Below, in pieces: positions 10,379-23,800 of a stretch of DNA of 64,000 nucleotides; the first letter of the stretch is position 1; every line of letters begins with the position of its first letter. This DNA comes from Symbiodinium sp. CCMP2592 (taxonomy: Eukaryota; Sar; Dinophyceae; Suessiales; Symbiodiniaceae), in assembly GCA_905221615.1 (NCBI GenBank), contig CAJNDT010002779.1, forward strand, positions 310,001-374,000, read 5' to 3'. A program made the position numbers and the translations under genes. A model generated the notes under the pieces. The model searched no databases. It was not told where the DNA came from and worked only from the letters and a program-made list of their open reading frames with translations.

Positions 10379-13300
10379 ATGGCGTTTAGTCGGCGGCTGA
10401 GAGCTCTGGGAAGCCTAAACCGCCTGAAGAGCAGCTTTGCGGCTCAATCGGCTCCTCCCCCGATCCTGGTTTCGCATTACTAAGATGGTAGTAGTAGTAG
10501 TAGTAGTAGTAGCAGTAGTAGTAGTCTTAGTAGTAATAATTAATGTTCAGATATTAGTACCATGTACAATTTTTATTTGCAAGGTCTTTGGGGGTGTTTT
10601 AGGGGTGAGGTCAGGATGTAGCGTTCGGGTTTTAGGGGTGCAGGGTGGAGGATTCACGATTTAGGATTTGGGGTGGTCCAGATGGAGGGAAGAATTGCGG
10701 AGGAGAGTTCAGATTTTCAGGATTCAGTCTTTTCGGATGTATTTGTATTTGTTGCAAGGACGACAACCACACAAAGACAACATATGAAGCTTACTTGGAG
10801 GGTCGGGGGACGTAGTAACTGGTTATTTTAGGGACTTATAAGTATCATAACCCCAATTAGGGCCCCTTTTAAGGTACTTATAAGTCTACTTACTAACTAC
10901 TTACTAAGTCCCCCCACCCCTAAACCCTAAACCCCAAAACTACCCTTATAGAGCCCTTTAAAGGAACCCTTAAAATCCCCTTTAAAGGAGCCCTTACTAA
11001 GTCCCCCGACCCCCCAAGTAACAACCATTTGTATTTCATAGCCTATAACTGGACCCTAAAGGCCCTAAAGCAACAGCCTTTTCAAGGGTTCATATCAAGA
11101 AATCAGAATAAGGAACCCAAAGCCCTAAACCCAAAAAGGTACTTAGAGGCCCAGGGCAGGTAGTAAGTAGGGTAGAAGTAGGGTTATAATTGGGGAAACT
11201 CCATTTAGGGTACTTATAACCATACTTATAACCTACTTACTAAGTCCCCTGGGCCTCTAAGTAGGTTATTTGTGGCGAGCTGGGACCGAGATCTGACCTA
11301 TGAAAAGTCTATGTAGCGGGGCGAGGGGGGGGGGGGGCTGGCGGGGGGTTCTGGGGGCCGCCAAGAATTGAGAGAAGTCGGCATATCATATAAGTAGGGT
11401 TCATAAGTAGGATAGCTATATAGTTATATCCCGTATTAGGGACTGATACTTAAAGGCCCGGGGGACTTAGTAAGTGGGTTATAAGTAGGGTTGTAAGTAC
11501 CCGAAATGGAGTTACCCCAATTATCACCCTACTTATACCCTACTTACTAAGTCCCCTGGGCCTCTAAGCAGCCCGACTTATACTGGAGCCCCAAGTTTTC
11601 AAGATGAGCCTTGCCCCCTCGCTGACGCCCTACGCTGAAAGCCCTGTGAAGAGCTTGCCTACCCAAGGCTCCATGTAGCCCTAAAGGGGTCCCTATAAAG
11701 GTACTTTAATGCCTAAGTGTATACTATATGGGTACATGGAGCCTTAGGGCTAGCGAGGGTTCAGGGCTTTGAGGGCATTGCTTCCTTCGAATCCCGGTGA
11801 TGCGTGCGACAAAGCGTCTCGCAGATGCTGAAGAAAGCTTTGCAGAGCCGTTTGTCAAACTGTCAGTAATATAGGAGCCTAAATGATTACCTGTACTGTT
11901 TTGAGGGCTCTTTATCATAATTATATATTATAGTATAATGGGCTCCAAGACCCTATTCTAATTATGCAGGCCCCGATAGTAGCGTCTCAACCCTTGGATC
12001 CAGGCTAAGCTCACAGATGAAGTCAAAGACTCGTAATTAACACTTGCAACCCCTGAGCCAGCAATAACGGTGTCGGAAAAGCCTGTGACAGTATTGCCTT
12101 CTGGTCCAACTAGTATCATACTATTCTGAAACATCCCAAATCCCTGTTCTGATTGTTGCAACCTGTACATGCATACCCTATACTAAATAGAGAGGCGAGA
12201 CATACGCACCCAGAGTTACTCCCACATAACCTTTATACCAACCAGAACCCATATAGCCACCTGTACAACTGCAAGAATTCCTTCCTCAGACGTTTTGATG
12301 AAACGTCCGAAATCAACCTAAAGCTCCTGAAGTTCTCCGAGGAAGGCTCTGCGAGAGCTTCCGGAGCCTTTCAACGCATCTTCCATCAGCTCCCCGTCGC
12401 GACGACTCCTCTTTGCAGGCCTAAGAAACCTTGGGTAGTAAGTGTAGTATAGGGTATATAGGGTTATCTGTTGAATAGCATGGAGGGCTTTAATACTTGG
12501 AACTGAAGGGTCCTTTGAAGAGGTTCTAAAAGGATTATCGTAGGGTGTTTTTGGTTTTGGGGCTCTTCAGTTGGAATATGCTGTTGGTGCTTCTAATACG
12601 GACGACTAGCAAATATTCAGACTCCTACTTTACCTCATTTTGCTTCCTTGCAGAACAAGGGGCCGAGCGGCTTGGGTTCACGGGCCCTACTTGAGGCTCA
12701 GGGGACAAATCTAGGTTCATGTAGAGGTCGGAATGATCACCACTAATACCCCCTTAAAGTTCCTAAAACCTTATTCTGAGTGGTAAGGCCACTATATTAC
12801 AACCGCTGTTGTGCTCATGCTAGATGAGAACAGCTTTGGTACAACTCCATGTGCAGGCTCTTGTTACTTCAGATGATGCCTCAAGGTTTAGGACGACGTG
12901 TACTGGTAAGTGTGATTTCGTTTCATTGCCTCAACTTGGAGGGTCGCGGGACTTAGTAACTGGTTATTTTCGGGACTTATAAGTACCATAACCCCAATTA
13001 GGGTCCCTTTTCGGGTACTTATAAGTCTACTTACTAACTACTTACTAAGTCCCCCGACCCCCCAAGAAGGGTTCAGTGGTTAGACTTCGGCTTTTGTAAT
13101 TTTAGCACCTGTTGATTTCGAGGGTTTACTTGTGGCGCAAATGCTGTGTTTTGAAATCAAGCTTTCCTTCATTGAGGATCCCTAAACCCTGAACCCCTAA
13201 ACCCTAGACCCTAACCCCTAAACCTTAAAGCCTAAACCCCTAAACCCCAGGTGTTCTTTTCGTCTTTGCTGGATCCTTGAAATGTTACTTGGGGGGTCGG

Positions 13301-16300
13301 GGGACTTAGTAAGTAGTTAGTAAGTAGACTTATAAGCACCCTAAAAGGGACCCTAATTGGGGTTATGGTACTTACAAGTCCCTAGAATAACCAGTTACTA
13401 AGTCCCTCGACCCCCAAGTATCGGCCGTCTGGAACTGAAGATCTGAGAGTTTCCGAAAATAGGGGACCCTAATATGGTACCCAAAATAGTAGGATCCTTA
13501 ATATAAGGACCCCCAAATAAGGTACCCTATCTTCGGAAACTCCCATCTGTCGAGGCGGCCTGGCGGGAAGCCTGGCTCTGGGTTCCGGCGTCGTGCTTTG
13601 CAAGGCGCAGTGGCCGGGGCAGAGGGGGAGGGGAGAGGAAAATGGGTAATATAGGGGCTTACTATTTTGAGGGGTTTCCTTATTATAATTATAGCTTTGC
13701 AAGGCGAGGTGGCCGGGGGAGAGGGGGAGGGAGGTAATATTTGGGCCTTAAGAATAAGTAGAGTAGGGTTCCTTTAGTTAAGGGTTCCTTAAAAGGGATG
13801 CTACAAGGGTTCCAGAAGGCATTTAGGGAGATAGGGGCTTTACAAACTACCTATACTATTTTGGGGTGGTTCCTTATCATAATCATAGCTTGGCAAGGCG
13901 CACTGGCCGGGGAGAGGGAAGGAGGGTTTAGGGTTTAGGGCTCATAGGGTTTTGGACTTGTAGGGTTTAAGGTTTATAGGGGTTTAGGGTTTATAGGGTT
14001 TGTAGGCTTGCAGGGCTGAGGGTTTCTCTATGTGTCAGGGGCATTTGGTGGGGGCAGGGGGAGGAGTGCGACAAGGGTTCCGGGTTTAGGCGTGTAGGGC
14101 TTTAGGGCTGGGGGGTCAGTGGTTTAGAATTTAGGGGGTTTGGGGTGTTTAAGGGCTCAGGGTTTAGGCATTAGCGGGTTGTAGGGTCATAGGGTTCTGG
14201 GAACTCGCAGTCGGCTGGCGACTAGGGTTTTCAGGACCAGGGCTTCGGTTTTTCGGTCTTCGGTTTTCGGGATGAGGGTTTAAGGATTTCGTAGTCTGCG
14301 GATGAAGGGTTCGGACTAGGTGGGTTGGGATCCAGAGCCTCAAAAAACTCCAAAATCTGTTTGGATTTCAGAAAGCTCTATTGTTAAAGGATTCGGCTGT
14401 GGTGTTTTCCGGAGTTTTGGCTTACGGTTTGCGAGTTTGCGTCTGTGGACCTCGGATAGTTCTCTTTTGTTTCATTCTGGGCGCCATGATCAAGGGAGTG
14501 GAAGCAACGCCAGCATTGAACTGGTCATCAAGAGTGGAGAGGAAAAATATACTGCTCCAACCAGCTTGGGCTGGTTTCCGAAAATAGGGGACCCTAATAT
14601 AGTACCCTAAATAGTAGGACCCTTATTATAACGACCCCCCAAATAAGGTACCCCTAATTTTCGGAAACTCCCATATACTGCTGGTGTGTTAGATGTCATT
14701 TCAGCGGCAGAGCTGCGTGGTGCGTGCTTGACCGACGTCAGCTCGTTGTCTGAGTCAGTTCCGGGTGCCAGTAGCTTAGACTCAGTTTCAGTTGTTCAGC
14801 CCAAGGCCTTCTGGTTGATGATATAAATCCTGCATTGGCATTAATTACCCATAATATGGGATATACCACAATTCCCATAGTTTGGGGCACCTAAGGTAAT
14901 GCAGGATGTTTATCATCAGCCGTAGTAAAGGTCTCAGGCTTTGACCTAAACCCTGAGGGAAACTCTGCCCAGTGGCTAGAAGGTGCTTACTGTGCTGGGC
15001 CGTGTGCTTCCCAGGTGTTGTCGGTTACATACTTCAATGATGCTGTCATTGCAGGGTCACAGAAAGCTCTCCCTAAACCCTAAACCCTAAACCCTAAACC
15101 CCTAAACCCTAAACCCAGACCCGAAGCCTAAACCTGGGCCTCTGCAGAAAAGGCCCATTGCTCTTAAGAAAAAAACCTGGGCCCAGTAGGGGCCGGGTAG
15201 CTATCGAAGCAGTTTTTCTAAGCCCTTGGCCCAATCACCCTAAATGCGAGACCCTGCAACCCTAAACTCAGAGTAAAGCGTCACACCCTCAAGCGAAAGT
15301 CCAGTCAGCCCCTAAACCCGAAGCTGCGGGCAGCAAGGAGAGAAAGGACAAGGCTGCGAAGAAGGAGAAGGAGCCTGAAGTGAAACAACTGGCACCAGGC
15401 TTCAAGGAAGGAGAGAAGGCACGGACTTCTGCTTCGGAACTTCTGGTGCTTTTTTCGCCTTGACGGCTTGGGATTGCGGGGTGCAGAGGTTACAGGGTTT
15501 AGTACAGGGGCCTTCATAATTACCAATACTTTTTTAAAGGGTTCCTTACTACAACTCTTACATAGTGGGCCCCAAAAACGCTATTCTAATTATTAAGGCC
15601 CCTATATGAGGCTTGCGACTAGGGCAGGGTTCAACTTCTTAGGAATTCAGGGTCTACGATGGGCTTTAGAACTCTAGGGCTTAGCATTTTGGGATGTAGA
15701 AGTCAGGGCTTCAGCGCTTTAGAGTTTGGGGTTGTGTAGGGGTCGAAGTTTAGTTTAGGGTTCTGTCACCACCAGAGGCAACTTGAACATTAATCCACAA
15801 GTTGTTAGAAGCTGCCCCCACCCTGTAATTGTGACTATAAAGATTATACTAGGGCCCTATTATAATTACAGGGTGGGGGCCCCTTCTAACAAGTTGCCAG
15901 AAACTGCAAGGATGCTTGACAAGTCAGACAAGTGCCCCCCCTCCCTCCCCAATTCCCATCCTTCTCCAGCAAGCCCTTACTGACCAGCTCAGCTTGCTTT
16001 CCCCTAAACCCTAAACCCCTAAATCCCTAAACCCTAAATCCCTAAACCCCTAAACCCCTAAACCCTAAATCCCTAAACCCCTAAACCCTAAACCCCTACT
16101 TCAGCCGTTTCACCAAAATCCCAGAAGGTCATCGCCTTTGCGGACGTGCAGAAGCATGATTCCATCGACAAAGGCATCTGGGTGACATATCGTGACGGAG
16201 TCTACGACATCACCAAGTTCCTAAGTGGCAACTTTTCCGATGCTTTCCATTTTAAAGTCTTATGAATCCGGTGCCTCTTCCCATAAACACCCTAAGCCCC

Positions 16301-17839
16301 AAACACGGAACGCCAAACCCCAAAGCCCTAAACCCGTAAACCCTTAAACCCCAAATCCCTAAACCCTAAAACCCTACAGACCCCTCAAGCCCTATTCACT
16401 TTCAGGGCCCGGAAGTTTTATCCCAGGTTCGTGCAGAACCACCCAGGAGGGCTGGAACGAATTCTCAAGGCAGCAGGGGGCCAGTGCCTGGGCATGGGGT
16501 TTAGGGTTTAGGGTTTACGGTTTAGGGTTTGGGGGTTTAGGGTTTAGGGTTTCAGGGGTTTAGGCTTCAGGCATCGGTATGCTAGAGGCCTGAACAAACA
16601 CTACTCCATTTCCTTAAGGGTTCCTGCATACAACGGTTATATAGTCATATAGTCGAATGACGCTACTGTTCCTCAAAACCCTGTTCCTCTTTCTTGTCGT
16701 TCTACGGTGGCTGACGTGATTCGGAAGGGTTCTATGAACCGTTGCGGAGTCGGGGTTTTGGTGGTTTGGGCGCCGAACATCTCATCCGCGTGCCGTCGCG
16801 GGCTTAGGGTTGGGGTTTGTCTATAAACTGAGACCCGTAAAGAGAGAATGACCTTTGATGTTGCGGGGTGAAATCCAAGACCCTAAATCCCCAAGAACCC
16901 AAGAGATTGAAAGCCAAAGCCCTAGGGTTTAGGGTTTAGGGTTTAGGGAACCCCAAAACCCTCGAGCCTAAGCCTCCAAACTCAGAGCCCAAAGCCTTAA
17001 CGCTAAACCGATGAAGGTACCTTCTGGTTGTCAGGCAATGGATAGCTTGCCTCCGGCAGCTCATCTCCTCATGAAGCCGACAAAGATTCCTGGAAGCCCA
17101 CTTACGTATAAAAGAGGCTATGCTATAGTTGTACACAGAAAAAAGGGTACAGGGTTAGCAGCTTGGGCCGTCGAGTCGTTGCGGGCACTGACAGCAAGCA
17201 AAAGCCATGCCCTTCAGGAAACCAACTGGACCACCTTGGAGCTCAGCAACCCTACACCCGAAACCCTAAAACCCCTAAAGCCTAAAACCGAAATCCTAAA
17301 ATCCCCTAAACCACACCCAAATCCAAATCAGCGACCCTGAACTTTCAGGATCGACCCCTTCTGGGCGATGTATGCTCAGCACAACGTTGCGAGCGTGAAG
17401 GACATCTTGGGTGAGTACCGCATAGGCCACCTGAGTGCGGATGAGTATGCAAACCTCCCGCGTCTTGGACAGGTTTATGTGTGTTGTTGGTATTGTAATT
17501 CGGGTGTATAGAATCCTTTGTAGCATCCTTCAAAGGGATCCTTACAGGAACCCTTAAAGGGATCCTTGAAGGAACCCTTAAAGGAAGCCTTAAAGGGATC
17601 CTTAAAGGAATCCTTAAAGGAATCCTTAACGGAATCCTCAAAGGAACCCTTAAAGGAACCTGTAAAGGAACCCTTCAGAAACCCTTGAGGGTTCCTTACA
17701 GGAACCTCTAAGGAACCGCTAGAAACCGAGGCCTCCCTTCGACCCCTACCAGACCGACCCGAAGCGGGACCCGGAGCTCGTCGTCCAAGCGGCAAAGCCC
17801 TTCAACGCAGAGACGCCTCTGAGGGTCCTGGCGGAGCAG

Positions 17840-17888
<49 letters not shown>

Positions 17889-20800
17889 CTTTGGGTGAAC
17901 TTAGGGCTAAGGGTTCAGGGCTTATCGGGTTTAGGGTTTAGGGTGTAGGGTCTGGGGTTTGTTTTCGGTTTAATGTTTAGGGCTGAGGGTTCAGGGTCTA
18001 GGGCCTAGGGCTTGAGGTTTTAATTTAGGATTAGAGCCGAGGAGTTTCAAGAGTCAACAGGTCACTTATTGCAGGGGCTCTGCATAGGGGTACTTAGAAA
18101 TAATTCAATTTTTGGTTATTATAATCCCTAAGAAACAGCTAAAATCATAATTTTTGCTAGGGTTCTAAGTTCAGTATAGTCTGTTTCAATCGGAGAAAAG
18201 AGCAAAGTGTGCGAGCGAGGCAGGGTGTGTTGTGGGTTAGTGACTGACACTTGGGGGTCGGGGGACTTAGTAAGTAGTTAGTAAATAGACTTATAAGTAC
18301 CCTAAAAGGGACCCTAGTTATGGTACTTATAAGTCCCTAAAATAACCAGTTACTAAGTCTCCCGACCCTCCAAGAGGAATATCTGACCCCGACTGACAAG
18401 TTCTTCGTGCGGAATCACCTTCCCGTGCTGTGGCTGCAAAAGTTTGCGCCGAAGTTTCCTTGCAATGTTTAGGGTTTGCGGTTTAGGGTTTAGGATTTAG
18501 GGTTTAGAGTTTAGGGTTTAGCCGGGCTTACGCTTCGGGGCAACCCGATCCATGAAAGCCCTAAGAAATTTGCAAAGGATCCAGTATTCTAGGAGGCCTG
18601 GGCCCTGGGTGCCGAAAATGCAGTTCAAGGACCGTAAGCTCAAAGTCCCATATGCATGGATCATATGGGAGTTTCCGAAAATTAGGGGTACCTTATTTTG
18701 GGTCCTTATAATAAGGAAAATATTATTTTGGGTACTATGTCAGTATGTCAGGGTCCCCTATTCTCGGAAACTCCCATGCTTTGGGGCCCAAAGAACACTA
18801 GAAAATGCTTTTGGGCTATTTTGATGCCCAGGGATAGTTACAGTGGTGTCCGCCATCAGAGGTACCCAAACCCTACACCAACACCCTATAGACCCTAAAC
18901 CCTCCTGAACGCCCGAGCCCTAGACCCTGAACCCCTAAACGCCCTAAACTCTGAAACCCAAGTCGGAGGCCTCAAAAGGTGGAATGAAGGTAGGTAGGAT
19001 TAAGGATCCCTTATATAAGCACTCTTATTTGGGAATATCCCACCTACCTTCATCCAACCTTTTGAGGTCCCCGACCAAGACCCTTAAAGGCTCATGGGAC
19101 TTAGTAAGTATGGTTATAAATAGGTTATAATTAGGATAACCCCACTTAGGGCACTTATAACCCCGAGTATAACCTACTTACTAAGTCCCATGATCCTCTA
19201 AGTAGACCCTAAACCCTAAACCCCATAGATCCCTTTAAGGAACCCTATAGATCCCTTTAAAGACCCCTTTAAGAACCCTTACTAAGTCCCATGATCCTTC
19301 AAGTACACCCACGACCCTAGATCCTCTGAGCAAGCCCTTCGTGCAGGTCCCTTCGGGCTCCCTGATCGACCCCTCCACTTATGCTCTGGAGACTCGGCTG
19401 GGGTTTAGGGTTTAGGGTTTAGGGTTTAGGGTACTATAATATTGAAGGAACCTTAGGGTTCTGTAAGGGTTCCTTTAAAAAGACTATAAGGGTACTATAA
19501 GGGTTTTGAGGGTCTAATTTAGGAACCTGATTCAGAAACCTCGGACCTTTGTTAGGGTTCCTTATGGCTGGGTTTAGGGTTTAGGGCAAGCTTTGGGGTT
19601 TAAGGGTTTAGGCTTAAGTGTTGTTTGTCCATTCTCTTGTTTTTTTCCTTGGGTTTAGAATTTTGGGTAGGTTTAGAATTTTGGGTAGGTTTAGAAATTC
19701 GGGTAAGGACCCTAAACTCCGAGTCTGCCCAAACCTTGCACCAAGACCTTGCAGCATTTGCTTCCCTGGGCTTGTCTGATTCACGGCCCCTTCTGGTGGT
19801 TTCTCTGAAAGAACTCCTCAACAGTTCTGCAGGGTTGGGAATGTAGTTGAATTACTTCACCCCCCAATACTCCATTCTACCTATTGCACTAATTCCTCTA
19901 CATTAGACCCTCTTGGAGCTAGCCAACCGGAAACCCAACGGGAGTCCTTGCTGATGATGCTTCTCCCAGCATTCGGGTGGCATCTTCGCCGAGCTGCGCA
20001 AGATTGGGAGGCAAAGGATCACTGCATATTTCGTTGCAAAAATTGCATGAATTGCGCATGGGAGCGCGCTCCGTTTGGTTGGCCCACGCCGCCTGAACGC
20101 CGAAAAGCTGCACAGGTTAATGTATTTTCAGGCAGCAATATTCCCGACAAGAATCAATTGACATTTGCCCCTAGTTGCTCTGCCCAATCCCAGCACTATC
20201 ACAATTCCACAGTCGTGTAACACGATGGCGAAGGTGTACAAGGGGTGAGCGGGTGAACCAAGCTGTTCGAGCACATCCGACGAGAACGGCGGAGGGCAAG
20301 CAATCTGTGCAATGACAGTGTGTTGAAGTTGTTTGGCATGAGACGGAGACTGGAGCGTTTGAAACCCAACCACGTGCCTGAGCATGCGGCAGCATGTGGA
20401 TAGTTCTCCGAATGATAAGGTCCCTTTTTTAGCGTTCTTTGCAAGAGTGCTGTGCTATATTGGGGCCTCAAGGGGTGCTAGTTTAGCGAAATACCCATGT
20501 GTGTTTCCGAACGTGCGCAGCAACATTATACTGTGAACAACAATTGACCATCGTCCGGCGCAGGAAACAGTGATTTGTCATAGAGCAACAGTGGTCTTGC
20601 GAATGTGGGAGTTGTCTCAAAACCTGTGTTTCAAATCTATGCGGAAATCCGGAGTGCTTAGCTTATGAGCATTCATAAGCTGAAACGGATAGGAAACAGT
20701 CTCGAGTCAGAGCCCAAATTGCACGTACCGACGCAGATGTTCAACTTAAAAATCTTCCTGCAGAACCCCAAACTATTTATATGGGTGGTTGTCAAAATTA

Positions 20801-23800
20801 TGGAACCTTTTTGGGTCCTTATTATAATAGAGCACCTAATAGTTAGGATGCCCAGAAAGGGGCCATAATTTTAACAACTACCCATAATATACCAGACTGC
20901 TCTCGGTACGTGAACTTCCACTGCTCCGGCTACTGCTTCTGCAGCTACTACTACTGTTGATGATATAAATCCTGCATTGCCTTAAGGACCCAAAACTATG
21001 GGAATTACGGTATATTCCTTATTATGGGTAGTGCAGGATTTATATCATCAGCCGTACTGCTACGCCAATTACTAGTGCTGGTACTACGACTTAGTATATC
21101 TTCTATTTCCACCGTCAGTCGAGGCCTAGCACGTGGGGAGCCCATGGGAAGGGGGCAAGCGGACGGGCTTGCTTCCTGCATGTACTGCTGCTGGTATTAA
21201 TAACGGCTGCTGTTACTACGACGACGACCACAACGATAAATTCCAGTCGTGGACGTATCTATAGTACTATAGGGCTTGGTGTAATGGTAAGGTTTCGGCA
21301 GCATGCACCTGTAATGCACAGCCGCCTTGTAAGCCATGTCTGGTGGCAGAAATTTCTATGATCCATGAATTTAGCAGAGCTCAGATGTCTCCGCTATCCG
21401 TGGTGCACCTGCGCTCCTGCATGGGTCCAAACTTACGCAAGGGGGTTCTTATGTTTATAAAGCATAGGGACATGGACCCTTAGGGCTCAGTGTGGGCCGC
21501 ACAGCCGAGGAGATCGTGAAAGGCGAGGAGGAGGATCCGGTGAAGCTCACCTTGAAGGACGGCTTCTCCGTCGCCGATACTGATACTAGGGTTTAGGATG
21601 TTGGGTTTATGATGATTGCAGGTTTTCATTTAGGACATTCGGCACTCTTGGAATTCGAAGTCTATCTGCATTGAAAAGTTAGACTTGTGTTCGTAGAGCG
21701 TTGGATTCACACGGTTCTGATTTGGATTCAGCACTATAGGCTATCACCCGGAAATAAACACCAAGCACGTTACATGCGAGGCTCACACACTCCGGTGTTC
21801 ATGACATCGGGAATCCCCGACCCCAGCCGCCTGAAGGACTTGCAGGACGAGACGCGCTTCAAGCGCAAGAAGATCTGTGCGATCATTCAGTGCTCCGGCA
21901 ATCGCCGCGAGGATCAGAACTCGGTGGCGCAGGCCCATCGTGTTGTTGCTTTGCCTGTTGTTGTTTTCATTCGGCTGCTTTTGGTGGTGGCGCGTGGCGG
22001 GTAGTGCTGGCGGTGATGCATGTAGCAGTACTGGCGGTCGTCGTGTTCGGTGGTCTCGGTCTTGGACATATAGTGACGTAGTCATGATTGCAAGGTTTTG
22101 GTTGTGGTCCAAGTTGTGGTGGTGTGTCGTCGTCGACGGCGTCGTCTTGCCAGCGTCAACACTCGTCGTGTGCTCGAGGTCGTTCTACTTATAGTATCTT
22201 ACAATGAAGTCTTAGTGCAGCAACCGTCATCCTCATACGATTTCCAGCCCTTATTATCAATAACCCCGACCATCAACACATGTAATCACTATGTATCGAA
22301 TCCCTAAACCTGATCAGGTGGAGGGCCTGACGTGGTACACCGGTGCCATCTCCTGTGCTGAGTGGGAGGGCGTGGCCCTGAAGGACGTCTTGGACTCCGT
22401 CGGAGTGCCATGGAGCAATGATGCTAGGGATTCCAATGAGGTGTTGAAGGTACGGCTAGAGCTTCTAATGCGTTTGGTATTAGCTACCCCTAAACCCTAA
22501 ACCCTAAACCCTAAACCTTAAACCCTAAACCCTAAACCCTAAACCGTCTGTCGAGCGATGCACAGTTTCAGGCTTTGGTCGCGTGCTAGGGGGCGTCCGG
22601 CTTCCTCAAACATCTCGAGCCGACTGTAGAGTAACTGCGCGGTTTAGGGTTTAGGGTTTAGGGCGTAGCCTCTGGTTTGGAGTAGAGACAGTCCCATAGA
22701 GACCAATCACTTGCTGCAACAACGGTTCATGATATAATTCCTGCATTACCCATAATAAGGATAAGGAATATACCATAATTCCCATAGTTAAGGGTCCTTA
22801 AGGTAATGCAGGGCTTATACCATCAACAGAAAGGAACCACTGGCATGGAGACTTAAAGAAAGAGCTTCCTTCACAAGAGCGCACTGGAAAGGTGCCATCC
22901 ACCCTGGGCATGGAGAGTGAGCTCGAGGGGGAAGATGACCAGCTTCATCTCCAGATGGAGGGAATCTGGGCTTTGGAGTACCATACTTTAATACTTTATT
23001 GAGACCTGTTACTTAACGGGAACCAACTATGAGAAAAAAGTCTATACTTTTTTTCTCCCTGGTCAAAGCCCAGGAATGGATCGGCCGAAGGTGGGGGAAT
23101 GGCGAACCCCGTCTTTGGAAAGTCTGAACAACAAGTAATCGCAATACGACATACACCGAAGCCCTGCTCAAATTTGTAAGGCCCCCATGTTATACTTACA
23201 CCCCATAAAACTCCCTGGTAAGTTCTTATAGATTCCTTATTGATCCTTTGCAAACCCCCATAGATCCCTAAAGATCCTACAGATCCCGCATAAAACTCCT
23301 CATAGACCCCTTCTCAATCTCGTAAATCCTTATTAGACCCCTTATGAATCCCTTATAGATCCCTCACACATCCCGTACAGAACTCCCTACAAAAGCAGCC
23401 CTTGTTGTAGGAAGTTTTGGGGCTGGGTGGGGTCGATTTTCAGGGTTCAGGGGTTTAGGGGTGCAGGGGTTTAGGGTTTACGGTTTAGGGTTTATACAAG
23501 GGTTTTGGGTTCAGAAGTTTAGAGTGAGTGAGGGGTTTACGGGTTTACGGGTTTACGGTTTAGGGTTTAGGCGTCTAGGGTTTTAGCGTCCAGGAGTTTT
23601 GAGTGAGGGGTTTAGGGTTTAGGATGCAGCGTGAGGAGCCACAAGGTGCTTTCGTCGCTCCAGGGAAGCAAGGCTTTGCGGTGTAAGTTTCTAGCTTAAA
23701 CCTTAGAAGCTGCCCCCACCCTGTAATAGTGACTATGAGGATTATTTTAGGGCCCTATTATATTCCGATTATACCTATTACAGGGTGGAGTCCCCTTCTA

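Noticed and set aside
17345..17795. Minus-strand ORFs rich in Lys-Asp-Phe or Arg-Ile-Pro-Leu repeats
   Set aside because: They are translations of the AGGAACCCTTAAAGG tandem repeat and overlap real + strand sulfite oxidase exons.
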